A DNA stretch of 5,824 nucleotides from Burkholderiaceae bacterium (GTDB taxonomy: Bacteria; Pseudomonadota; Gammaproteobacteria; Burkholderiales; Burkholderiaceae_C), in assembly GCA_029864165.1 (NCBI GenBank), contig JAOTTZ010000137.1:1-5824 (forward strand), read 5' to 3'. This document shows positions 1-5,506 of this stretch, in pieces. The position numbers and the translations under genes are program-made. Within the stretch, counting starts at the first letter, position 1, and each line of letters begins with the position of its first letter. The notes beneath the pieces were generated by a model. The model saw only the letters and a program-made list of their open reading frames with translations, was not told the DNA's origin and did not search any database.

Positions 1-1
1 C

Positions 2-214
2 GAAGACTCGGTGCTGCTGCCCAACGTCAAGGTGGGCCGCCACGTGACACTCAAGCGGGTGATCGTCGACAAGGGATGTACGCTGCCCGATGGGTTCAAG
101 GCCGGCGTGTACCCCGAAGAAGACAGGGGGCACTTTCACGTCACCGAGCGCGGCGTCACCCTCATCACCTACGACATGTTGAATCAGGGCGTACGTTCAA
201 GCGGCGGCGCTTGA
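2..214 (+). CDS. glgC: Glucose-1-phosphate adenylyltransferase (ADP-glucose pyrophosphorylase), C-terminal fragment
   Basis: Only the last 70 residues are present; the gene runs off the left edge and the reading frame enters at base 2. GlgC makes ADP-glucose from glucose-1-phosphate and ATP, the committed step of bacterial glycogen synthesis, in the cytoplasm. The fragment reads EDSVLLPNVKVGRHVTLKRV, then a VDKGC..PDG stretch, PEEDRGHFHV and a final GVTLIT.DML segment. This matches the C-terminal left-handed beta-helix of bacterial GlgC, where 'SVLLP.V.VGR...L.R.VID.GC.IP.G' is followed by 'EED..RF...E.G..LVT..ML'. The catalytic nucleotidyltransferase domain lies outside the window. The stop codon sits inside a small stem-loop, and a universal stress protein gene follows after 39 bp. 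Assignment is by recalled family motifs, not alignment. Confidence 0.88.
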   Translation, partial: EDSVLLPNVKVGRHVTLKRVIVDKGCTLPDGFKAGVYPEEDRGHFHVTERGVTLITYDMLNQGVRSSGGA

Positions 215-216
215 GC
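195..216 (+). other. Stem-loop spanning the glgC stop codon
   Basis: GTTCAAGCG at 195-203 pairs with CGCTTGAGC at 208-216 (9 bp including one G-T wobble) around a 4-nt GCGG loop. No T-run follows, so it is not a canonical intrinsic terminator. It could protect a transcript end or partly attenuate read-through into the stress-protein gene. Confidence 0.3.
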
Positions 217-253
217 AGCGCGCGGTAAACTGCAGCGGCAGTAACAAGTCGGC

Positions 254-718
254 ATGAAAATCCTGATTCCCCTCGATGGTTCAGAGTACGCACTGGAAGC
301 CGTGCGCTTTGCGATTCGTATGGTCGAAGACGGACTGCAAGCCAGTTTTGTGCTTGCCAACGTTCAGGAACCGACCTACCTGTACGAGATGGTACTGGCG
401 CCCGACTCGGAGGTGCTTGAGCGGGCCAGCGGCGGCGCGGGCGCACATGCCCTGGCGGCGGGTGAAGACCTGGCCCGGCAAGCCGAGTTGGTATTCGAGC
501 GCGAGGTCGCTTCGGGCGACCCGGCGCATACCTTGATCGACATCGCCGAGCGCCACGCCTGCGACGCTGTGGTCATGGGTGCACGCGGCACGGGCACCTT
601 GCGCAGCGCCTTGCTGGGTTCGGTGTCGCACGAGTTGCTGCACGCCAGCCCCGTGCCGGTAACAATCGTCAAGCCGCCACCACAGCCGCAATCGGACGCA
701 GACAAAACCGACCGGTAA
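254..718 (+). CDS. UspA-family universal stress protein, single domain, ATP-binding type
   Basis: The protein has 154 residues, the usual size of a single Usp domain (about 140-160). It opens with the canonical beta-1 strand MKILIPLDGSEYALEAVRFA, so the ATG at 254 is secure although the ribosome binding site is weak. The ATP-binding motif G-2x-G-9x-G-S/T is intact: G109, G112, then G122 and S123, within GARGTGTLRSALLGSVS. The last strand is PVPVTIVK (133-140), followed by a proline-rich hydrophilic tail (PPPQPQSDADKTDR). Family members are cytoplasmic dimers that bind ATP and support survival under starvation, redox or respiratory stress. Its target here cannot be read from sequence. The 39-bp gap to glgC allows co-transcription, which would fit a link between carbon storage and stress, but that is inference. 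Confidence 0.93.
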   Translation: MKILIPLDGSEYALEAVRFAIRMVEDGLQASFVLANVQEPTYLYEMVLAPDSEVLERASGGAGAHALAAGEDLARQAELVFEREVASGDPAHTLIDIAERHACDAVVMGARGTGTLRSALLGSVSHELLHASPVPVTIVKPPPQPQSDADKTDR

Positions 719-750
719 GGCGAGACACGCCGTTAGCAGCTGCATAGCGT

Positions 751-794
751 AACTGCCTGAGCGCCCACCGTACGATACCTTGCCTCACGCAGTT
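751..794. repeat. Imperfect inverted repeat between usp and the peptidase gene
   Basis: AACTGCCTGAG at 751-761 faces CTCACGCAGTT at 784-794. Ten of 11 positions pair, around a 22-nt loop. It lies in the 162-bp gap between two + strand genes and could be a weak operator or an RNA hairpin. No T-run follows. No -35/-10 pair in this gap is convincing. Confidence 0.3.
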
Positions 795-836
795 GGATTT
801 CCTGTATCGATGGCTTACCGCGTAGCGTCACCAGGG

Positions 837-854
837 TCGCCGTTCAAGCGGCGA
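837..854 (+). promoter_or_regulatory. Small stem-loop just upstream of the peptidase-hydrolase ribosome binding site
   Basis: TCGCCG at 837-842 pairs with CGGCGA at 849-854 around a 6-nt loop, ending 13 nt before the Shine-Dalgarno sequence of the next gene. Such a 5'-leader hairpin could affect translation or mRNA stability. This rests on base pairing alone. Confidence 0.25.
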
Positions 855-867
855 ATAACCATCTATT

Positions 868-873
868 GGAGGA
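868..873 (+). promoter_or_regulatory. Ribosome binding site GGAGGA, fixes the start at 881
   Basis: GGAGGA stands 7 nt before the ATG at 881. The same frame stays open to a TTG at 866, but that TTG overlaps the Shine-Dalgarno sequence itself, so the ATG at 881 is the start. Confidence 0.85.
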
Positions 874-880
874 ACCCATC

Positions 881-2881
881 ATGGCCAGCAAAACCCGCAA
901 GACCAGCACGATCAAAGTAGCTCCGTCGGCCAAGACCTGGACCAAGCTCAAATCGAGCCTGGACACCCTGCCAGACAGCATTGACATCCGCGACTGGGTC
1001 TACCAGCCCAGCTTGTTGCAGGTACCGCCCGTGCTGGTGAACTGCCAGCGCGTGCCGGAAATTCTCGATCAAGGTCAAGAAGGTGCTTGCACCGGCTTTG
1101 CCTTGGCAGCAGTGGCCAACTTCCTGTTGCACAACCAGGGCCAAAGCCGCCGAGTCAGCCCGCGCATGCTCTACGAGATTGCGCGTCGCTACGACGAATG
1201 GCCGGGCGAATGGTACGAAGGCTCCTCGGCCCGGGGCGCGATGAAGGGTTGGCTGCGCCACGGCGTGGCACAACGTTCGCTTTGGGGCGACAAGCTTACC
1301 GGCACCACGCACATGACCCAAGCGGTGATTCAAGACGCCATGAAGTGCCCCGGCGGCACCTACTACCGAGTCAATCACCGCCAGGTACGCGACATGCATG
1401 CCGCCTTGGCCGAGGTCGGCATTCTTTACGCCACCATGATGGTGCATGACGGTTGGTTCAAACCCGGCCCGGCAACGGTCACGGTCAAATATTCGGAAGG
1501 CCGCAGGAAGAAGACCCGCAAGCTGCCCATCATCACCCGCACCGGTCGCGCCGACAGCGGCCACGCCGTCGCCATCGTCGGCTACACCGAGCACGGCTTC
1601 ATCATCCAAAACTCATGGGGCCCCAGTTGGGGCAACGGTGGCTTTGCCTTGTTGCCCTACGAGGACTACATGCTGCACGCCACCGACGTCTGGGTGGCCC
1701 AGCTTGGCGTGCCGGTGAGTGTGGACGTCTGGGCTGAGGAGGAAAAATCCAACGACAAGATCTCCGAAGGCGCCTCACGCGCCCTGCCCGCGCTGACCCT
1801 AGACAGCTTGCGCCCCTACGTCATTAACGTTGGCAACAACGGTGAACTGTCGGGCAGCGGCAAATACTGGACAACACAAGAAGACCTGGAACGGCTCGTC
1901 ACGCAACACATTCCGGCCGCCACCAAGAGCTGGCGCAAGCGCCGCGTCATGCTCCACCTGCACGGTGGTCTCAACAACGAAAAAGACGCGGCCAAGCGTG
2001 TCGCCGCCATGCGCGGGCCTTGCTTGGCCAACGAGATTTACCCACTGCACGTGATGTGGGAAACCGGGCTCGTCGAGTCTCTGCGCAGCTATTTCGGCGA
2101 CTGGTTCACCAATGCCGATAAGCTTTCCGGCCGCAGCTTGCTCGATAGCGTCGGCGAAGGCCGCGACTGGATGATAGAGCGCAGCCTGGCGGTTCCGCTG
2201 CGCGGAATTTGGGGCGAGATGAAGGAAAACGCACAACTGGCCTCGCATCACAGCGAGCAACGCGGTGCCATGCAATTGCTAGCGCAACACATCCGCACCG
2301 CCGGCCGAACCGGTGGTGCGGATTGGGAATTGCACGTGACGGCGCATTCAGCCGGCAGCATCTTTTTCGCTCATATGCTGCAACACATCCTGCAGCTCAA
2401 ACTGCCGCTCAAAAGCATTCAATTGATGGCGCCGGCGGTGGAGCTGCAAGTGTTCCACGACAAGGTATTCACCATGGCGAAGCAAAACAAATGCCCGCAC
2501 CCCATCCTCTACATGCTCTCAGACGACGCCGAACGCGACGACACGGTAGGCGGCCAACTGGTCTATGGCAAATCGTTGCTCTACCTGGTCTCTAATGCCT
2601 GCGAGAAAGTGCGCGGCACGCGCATTTTGGGCATGCAGGCCCACCTCAACGCAGACCCGGGATTGAGGAACACCTATCAAGGCAACGATGCCGACGGCCT
2701 GCCCCGCCTCATCATTGCCGGCGCACAGCGAGAGCCTGAAGGCAAAGAACGGGCGTCTAGCCAGTGCAGCGGCCATGGCGGCTTCGACAACGATGTGCCG
2801 ACGATGAACTCAGTGCTCAGCCGCATCCTCGGCCGCGCACCCACCCGACCGTTTTCGCGCCATGATCTGGTTTACGATTGA
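881..2881 (+). CDS. Two-domain protein: papain-like (C1A) cysteine peptidase fused to an alpha/beta-hydrolase domain
   Basis: The protein has 666 residues. Residues 1-30 are basic and hydrophilic, with no signal peptide or membrane segment. Residues about 30-275 are a C1A peptidase. LPDSIDIRDW (30-39) matches the start of bacterial mature C1A domains. The oxyanion Gln64 and catalytic Cys70 lie in DQGQEGACTGFA, with the papain spacing of six. The catalytic His228 (SGHAV) and Asn244 (QNSWGPSWGNGGF) show the papain spacing of 16. A basic loop, GRRKKTRK (207-214), sits between Cys and His. A linker follows at about 280-310. Residues about 310-666 look like an alpha/beta hydrolase: strand and oxyanion turn VMLHLHGGLN (356-365), nucleophile elbow HVTAHSAGS with Ser490, candidate acid Asp548 or Asp549 (YMLSDDAERDD), and candidate base His632 (SGHGGFDND). 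The elbow begins with Ala instead of the usual Gly of GxSxG. The parts suggest a cytoplasmic or non-Sec-exported enzyme cleaving peptides and esters or lipids. Substrate and biological role are unknown; an effector or defence role is possible but not shown. No immunity gene or secretion marker is recognisable next to it. The peptidase call is strong, the hydrolase call good, the triad acid uncertain. Confidence 0.88.
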   Translation: MASKTRKTSTIKVAPSAKTWTKLKSSLDTLPDSIDIRDWVYQPSLLQVPPVLVNCQRVPEILDQGQEGACTGFALAAVANFLLHNQGQSRRVSPRMLYEIARRYDEWPGEWYEGSSARGAMKGWLRHGVAQRSLWGDKLTGTTHMTQAVIQDAMKCPGGTYYRVNHRQVRDMHAALAEVGILYATMMVHDGWFKPGPATVTVKYSEGRRKKTRKLPIITRTGRADSGHAVAIVGYTEHGFIIQNSWGPSWGNGGFALLPYEDYMLHATDVWVAQLGVPVSVDVWAEEEKSNDKISEGASRALPALTLDSLRPYVINVGNNGELSGSGKYWTTQEDLERLVTQHIPAATKSWRKRRVMLHLHGGLNNEKDAAKRVAAMRGPCLANEIYPLHVMWETGLVESLRSYFGDWFTNADKLSGRSLLDSVGEGRDWMIERSLAVPLRGIWGEMKENAQLASHHSEQRGAMQLLAQHIRTAGRTGGADWELHVTAHSAGSIFFAHMLQHILQLKLPLKSIQLMAPAVELQVFHDKVFTMAKQNKCPHPILYMLSDDAERDDTVGGQLVYGKSLLYLVSNACEKVRGTRILGMQAHLNADPGLRNTYQGNDADGLPRLIIAGAQREPEGKERASSQCSGHGGFDNDVPTMNSVLSRILGRAPTRPFSRHDLVYD

Positions 2882-3094
2882 TTCGTTGGGCACCAAGAAA
2901 CAAGGAAATCAAACGGAACTTAAAGTCTCTATGGGCAGGCAGTGAGCATCTTTTCGTGCTCGACGCCAACGTTATCGGAAGTGCACGCACCGAAGACGGT
3001 GGACTACGGGTATCTACGTGCCTGTGAAACTTACAATTTCAGCCTGCTCAGGCAGCTTCGCGATCTCTTGAAACCTTTAAAGGATCGGTGACGA

Positions 3095-3100
3095 GGGAGG
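3095..3100 (+). promoter_or_regulatory. Ribosome binding site GGGAGG, fixes the start at 3109
   Basis: GGGAGG lies 8 nt before the ATG at 3109. The frame extends upstream to a GTG at 3088, but that would place the Shine-Dalgarno sequence inside the gene and add seven residues outside the expected domain. Confidence 0.75.
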
Positions 3101-3108
3101 AAATCACA

Positions 3109-3507
3109 ATGCCCGAGACAATCCATCAAGAAGTCACCACTTCTGCGACGCCAGAGCGCATCCTGAAAGTCCTGACCGACAGCGACGAGTTCAGCGCCGC
3201 TACCGGCGGCGCACCCGCGGTGATTGACGCAGTCGAAGGGGGTGCCTTTTCCTGTTTTGGCGGCATGATCTCGGGTCGCAATATCGAAATTGTTGCCGGC
3301 CAAAGACTCGTTCAGGCTTGGCGCGTGAAGACTTGGCCGCCCGGGATTTTTTCGATTGTGCGATTCGAACTCAAACCGCAAGGTGCCGACACGCTCATTG
3401 TGTTTGACCACCTGGCTTTCCCGGCCACCGAAGGAGACCACCTTGCAAGTGGCTGGCACGCCAATTATTGGGAGCCCATAACAAAATTCCTAGCGCGGCG
3501 ATCGTGA
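3109..3507 (+). CDS. SRPBCC-superfamily protein, AHSA1 (activator of Hsp90 ATPase 1)-like
   Basis: The protein has 132 residues, the typical length for a single START-like helix-grip domain. It begins with the strand TIHQEVTTSATPERILKVLT (4-23), the usual 'tsaspervw..ltd' opening of this family. A beta-rich centre follows (GGAFSCFGGMISGRNIEI, 44-61, then VQAWRVKTWP), and then the C-terminal helix motif GWHANYWEPITKFLA (115-129), which resembles the 'GW...YW.PL..YL' ending of AHSA1-like proteins. These proteins enclose a hydrophobic cavity and bind small lipophilic ligands; bacterial members mostly lack a known ligand. No signal peptide is seen, so it should be cytoplasmic. The gene has its own strong ribosome binding site, 227 bp after the peptidase gene and 90 bp before the DUF805 gene, so co-transcription with either is uncertain. 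Confidence 0.87.
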   Translation: MPETIHQEVTTSATPERILKVLTDSDEFSAATGGAPAVIDAVEGGAFSCFGGMISGRNIEIVAGQRLVQAWRVKTWPPGIFSIVRFELKPQGADTLIVFDHLAFPATEGDHLASGWHANYWEPITKFLARRS

Positions 3508-3587
3508 GTTTTCGTGCCTTTCTTATCATCCGTCGCCTAACTTGCTCGCCAGTCGGCCACCGATATCATCACCAACAATAAACGAAC

Positions 3588-3592
3588 AGGAG
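3588..3592 (+). promoter_or_regulatory. Ribosome binding site of the DUF805 gene
   Basis: AGGAG lies 5 nt before the ATG at 3598, in an A-rich leader. It supports that start and independent translation of this gene. Confidence 0.7.
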
Positions 3593-3597
3593 AACAC

Positions 3598-3951
3598 ATG
3601 AACTGGTATCTCGAAGTACTGAAGAAGTACGCGGTGTTTAGCGGAAGAGCAAGGCGGAAGGAGTACTGGTACTTCGTCTTGTTTTCTATCATCGTCAGCA
3701 TTGTTCTCGCATCCATCGACGCAGTGATCGGCAGCGTTGGTCTTTTGAGTGGGCTTTACTGCCTGGCCGTCTTGATTCCAAGCGTCGCCGTATTCGTCAG
3801 AAGGCTGCACGATACGGACCGCAGCGGTTGGTGGATTTTTATTGGCCTGATTCCGCTCGTCGGCGTCATCGTGCTGCTTGTCTTTATGGCGCTAGACAGC
3901 AGGCCTGGCGACAATCAGTATGGTGCTAACCCCAAGGGCGCAGCGGCATGA
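3598..3951 (+). CDS. DUF805 family inner-membrane protein (YhaH/YhaI-like)
   Basis: The protein has 117 residues, the normal length for DUF805. The family signatures are in order: an N-terminal amphipathic segment MNWYLEVLKKYAVFSGRARR with the F.GRA.R.EYW motif (14-24), the central RRLHDTDRSGWW motif (68-79), and the polar C-terminal tail PGDNQYGANP (103-112). Three membrane segments are predicted by eye at about 25-44, 49-67 and 78-99. The protein is therefore a small integral inner-membrane protein. The molecular function of DUF805 is unknown. A 22-codon ORF overlaps the stop as ATGA (3948-3951), but nothing supports it as a gene. Family assignment is confident from motifs. Confidence 0.92.
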   Translation: MNWYLEVLKKYAVFSGRARRKEYWYFVLFSIIVSIVLASIDAVIGSVGLLSGLYCLAVLIPSVAVFVRRLHDTDRSGWWIFIGLIPLVGVIVLLVFMALDSRPGDNQYGANPKGAAA

Positions 3952-4179
3952 CCGCCTCACCTGCGCCACATTGGACGGCTGTTCCTTCACGCACGCAAGC
4001 AGCCGGCCCCCAGTGACGTCGGCGCGGCGCAGAAACTCACCGCAACGAGCGCCAACCGTCATCAGCCAAGCCTGCCATCGCGCTGTGATCGCAACGCGTA
4101 TTTCAAAGCTTTGCTCACGGCTCGCTGCAAGACAGCCGATCGTCACCCAAGGCTGCTGTCTTTGGCGCTCACCACGTAA
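3952..4179. other. Non-coding stretch before the first palindromic element
   Basis: No convincing gene is seen on either strand. Open frames here (+ 3920-4183 and - 3892-4146) give low-complexity, Arg/Ser/Ala-rich translations without recognisable motifs, and no ribosome binding site. One inverted repeat is present: AAGACAGC at 4129-4136 with GCTGTCTT at 4155-4162, enclosing a smaller CAGCC/GGCTG pairing and followed by only three further bases of T/G. It may act as a weak terminator after the DUF805 gene. Confidence 0.5.
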
Positions 4180-4346
4180 CTAGTGCTGCGGCCCGAGAAT
4201 ATCGAGGCATGATGAAATTGATGGATTCGGCCCCATGGCTAGGCGCAAACCGCAGCGATACCAGGACGTATCGCGAGGATTTGCAACGACGCCATGGGGT
4301 CGAAGGCGCGCTTTCATGTATCGATATTTTCGAGTCGCAGCACTAG
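4180..4346. mobile_element. 167-bp palindromic MITE-like element with CTAG ends
   Basis: The element starts and ends with CTAG. The left 26 bases (4180-4205) match the reverse complement of the right 26 (4321-4346) at 23 of 26 positions; the outermost 11 (CTAGTGCTGCG / CGCAGCACTAG) are perfect. The pairing continues inward: 4212-4217 with 4312-4317, 4226-4239 with 4291-4304 (14 bp, one G-T wobble), 4245-4249 with 4280-4284, and 4255-4261 with 4268-4274 around a 6-nt loop. More than 50 base pairs can form in a 167-nt strand. There is no transposase inside. The size, near-full palindromy and matching CTAG ends fit a non-autonomous MITE or a large REP/BIME-type repeat. If CTAG is a 4-bp target duplication, the core is 159 bp (4184-4342). 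An IS5-like source is possible because that group favours YTAR targets, but the termini were not recognised as any named IS. A palindromic ORF call inside (4235-4432) is an artefact. Confidence 0.72.
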
Positions 4347-4352
4347 ACGCCT

Positions 4353-5225
4353 TTGAAGAAACTGCGCACCTTCATAGGCCTAGCGATTGGCATAGTCTTT
4401 ACTGTCGCCGTCCTCCTTATAGCAACCGTTGAGGTACTCAGTAGGCCAGCCAGTCGGTTCGTCGGCGACGCCCCGCCTGACCTTCAAGCCAATTCCGTGA
4501 CGCTGACAGCAGCAACAAACGGACGCGTATCGGGCTGGTTCGTTCAGGGCACGCCAGGGATGGGCACCGTTTTATTGCTCCACGGCGTGAGAGGGGATCG
4601 TCGCAATATGCTGGAACGCGCACGGCTTTTGAAAGCGGCCAACTACTCGCTGATGCTCGTTGACCTGCCCGCACATGGAGAAAGCACCGGGGCCCGGATC
4701 ACGTTCGGCTGGCGAGAAGCCGACGGGGTCAAAGCCGCGTTTGACTACATCAGACAAAAGCTTCCTAACGAACGAATAGGTGTGATCGGCGTGTCGCTTG
4801 GCGCGGCATCGTTGGTAATCGCAAAGATCCAACCACCGCCCAGTGCGGTCGTCCTGGAATCCATGTACGCCACCATCGCCGAAGCAGTTCAGAACCGGTT
4901 GGTCATGCGCCTGGGCCGTATTGGCGAAAACATTGCGCCTCTTTTGCTGCAGCAGTTTTCCTTTCGCCTGGGCATCACTGCAGAGCAGTTGCGCCCCATT
5001 GCCGAGTTATCGGCCATCGGCGCGCCTGTCCTCGTCGCTTCGGGCACGGCAGATCGGCACACCACATTGGAGGAAACGAGGCGCATTTTTGCAGCAGCGA
5101 CAGGCCCAAGGGAGTTGTGGACCGTTGAAGGTGCGGCGCATGTTGACCTACAAAGGTACGCTCCGAAGGCCTATGAAGCTAGGGTTCTGCCATTCCTGGC
5201 TCGGTATTTGCGGGACGGGACCTGA
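4353..5225 (+). CDS. Alpha/beta hydrolase with N-terminal membrane anchor
   Basis: The protein has 290 residues from a TTG start. Residues 1-30 (MKKLRTFIGLAIGIVFTVAV and onward) form a positively charged start plus one hydrophobic helix: a signal anchor, or a signal peptide without a clear cleavage site. The hydrolase body would then face the periplasm. The fold signatures are in order: LLLHGVRGDRRNM (74-86, oxyanion turn), DLPAHGES (104-111), nucleophile elbow GVSLG with Ser148, acid Asp234 in SGTADRHT, and base His263 in GAAHVD. This pattern is typical of the serine aminopeptidase/esterase-like group (Hydrolase_4, 'YqkD/FrsA-like' proteins); the substrate is unknown. Start choice: an in-frame TAG at 4344-4346, formed by the end of the palindromic element, blocks extension, and the next in-frame ATG (codon 70) would remove the anchor and first strand. 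No Shine-Dalgarno sequence precedes the TTG, so the element may have replaced the native leader or trimmed the original start. Confidence 0.88.
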   Translation: MKKLRTFIGLAIGIVFTVAVLLIATVEVLSRPASRFVGDAPPDLQANSVTLTAATNGRVSGWFVQGTPGMGTVLLLHGVRGDRRNMLERARLLKAANYSLMLVDLPAHGESTGARITFGWREADGVKAAFDYIRQKLPNERIGVIGVSLGAASLVIAKIQPPPSAVVLESMYATIAEAVQNRLVMRLGRIGENIAPLLLQQFSFRLGITAEQLRPIAELSAIGAPVLVASGTADRHTTLEETRRIFAAATGPRELWTVEGAAHVDLQRYAPKAYEARVLPFLARYLRDGT

Positions 5226-5298
5226 CCTTACACAAGCCGATGGCAAACGTGAAAAACGAACGTGTTTACCCGCCTTCACCGTTAGACGCCAGGCCCCT

Positions 5299-5316
5299 GC
5301 GCAAGTACCATTGCGC
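5299..5316 (+). other. Perfect 6-bp stem-loop abutting the second palindromic element
   Basis: GCGCAA at 5299-5304 pairs with TTGCGC at 5311-5316 around a 6-nt loop, 74 nt after the hydrolase stop. It ends exactly where the CTAG of the next element begins. There is no T-run, so terminator function is doubtful. It may have been part of the insertion target. Confidence 0.35.
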
Positions 5317-5484
5317 CTAGGAGCCTGTCGGGCTTGGCGAGCTTCGGCCGCAAATCGGTGGCCGCAGTCCAGTTTCAACGGCGTCTTGCCCCATAGGATC
5401 CACTATAGGGCTACAAATCCGGCACAAACTGTCCGCGCTGAAACCGATTCTCGCTTCGACGCCCCAAGTCCGACAGGCTCCTAG
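5317..5484. mobile_element. 168-bp inverted-repeat (MITE-like) element with CTAG ends
   Basis: The left terminus at 5317-5337 (CTAGGAGCCTGTCGGGC, then TTGG) matches the reverse complement of 5464-5484 at 20 of 21 positions, the odd one being a G-T wobble. Further pairing lies inside: AATCGGT at 5353-5359 with ACCGATT at 5443-5449, and CAGTTT at 5370-5375 with AAACTG at 5426-5431. The centre contains an AT-richer segment around GGATCC. No ORF of its own is present. Identical CTAG at both ends may be a target duplication, leaving a 160-bp core (5321-5480). Size and CTAG ends resemble the element at 4180-4346, but the terminal sequences differ, so these are different families or mobilised by related enzymes. 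It is best read as a non-autonomous derivative of an insertion sequence. The parent family was not identified with confidence. Confidence 0.78.
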
Positions 5485-5492
5485 CTACTTGC

Positions 5493-5498
5493 GAGAGG
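5493..5498 (+). promoter_or_regulatory. Ribosome binding site of the 49-residue ORF
   Basis: GAGAGG lies 8 nt before the ATG at 5507 and is the main evidence that this short frame is translated. It starts 9 nt after the end of the second palindromic element. Confidence 0.45.
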
Positions 5499-5506
5499 TT
5501 CACTCC

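Noticed and set aside
194..853. 13-base direct repeat CGTTCAAGCGGCG at 194-206 and 841-853
   Set aside because: One shared 13-mer in a window of this size and GC content is close to chance expectation; each copy is already part of a local hairpin.
863..1609. 248-codon open frame on the minus strand opposite the peptidase domain
   Set aside because: It is antisense to a gene with clear papain motifs, its translation has no recognisable domain, and long antisense frames are common in GC-rich coding DNA.
3088..3108. GTG at 3088 as an alternative start for the SRPBCC gene
   Set aside because: The strong GGGAGG at 3095-3100 precedes the ATG at 3109 at proper spacing and would lie inside the gene if the GTG were used.
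3535..3541. GCCTAAC and, at 5281, GTTAGAC, which resemble integron attC core sites
   Set aside because: No matching partner core lies within attC distance of either one, and neither palindromic element carries the GTTRRRY/RYYYAAC core pair, so an integron cassette array is not supported.
4235..4432. 65-codon + strand frame starting inside the first palindromic element
   Set aside because: It lies across the inverted repeat and the hydrolase start, with no ribosome binding site or family resemblance.
4843..5484. 213-codon + strand frame overlapping the hydrolase and the second element
   Set aside because: It overlaps the hydrolase in another frame through its catalytic region, and its translation is Arg/Ser/Pro-rich without motifs.
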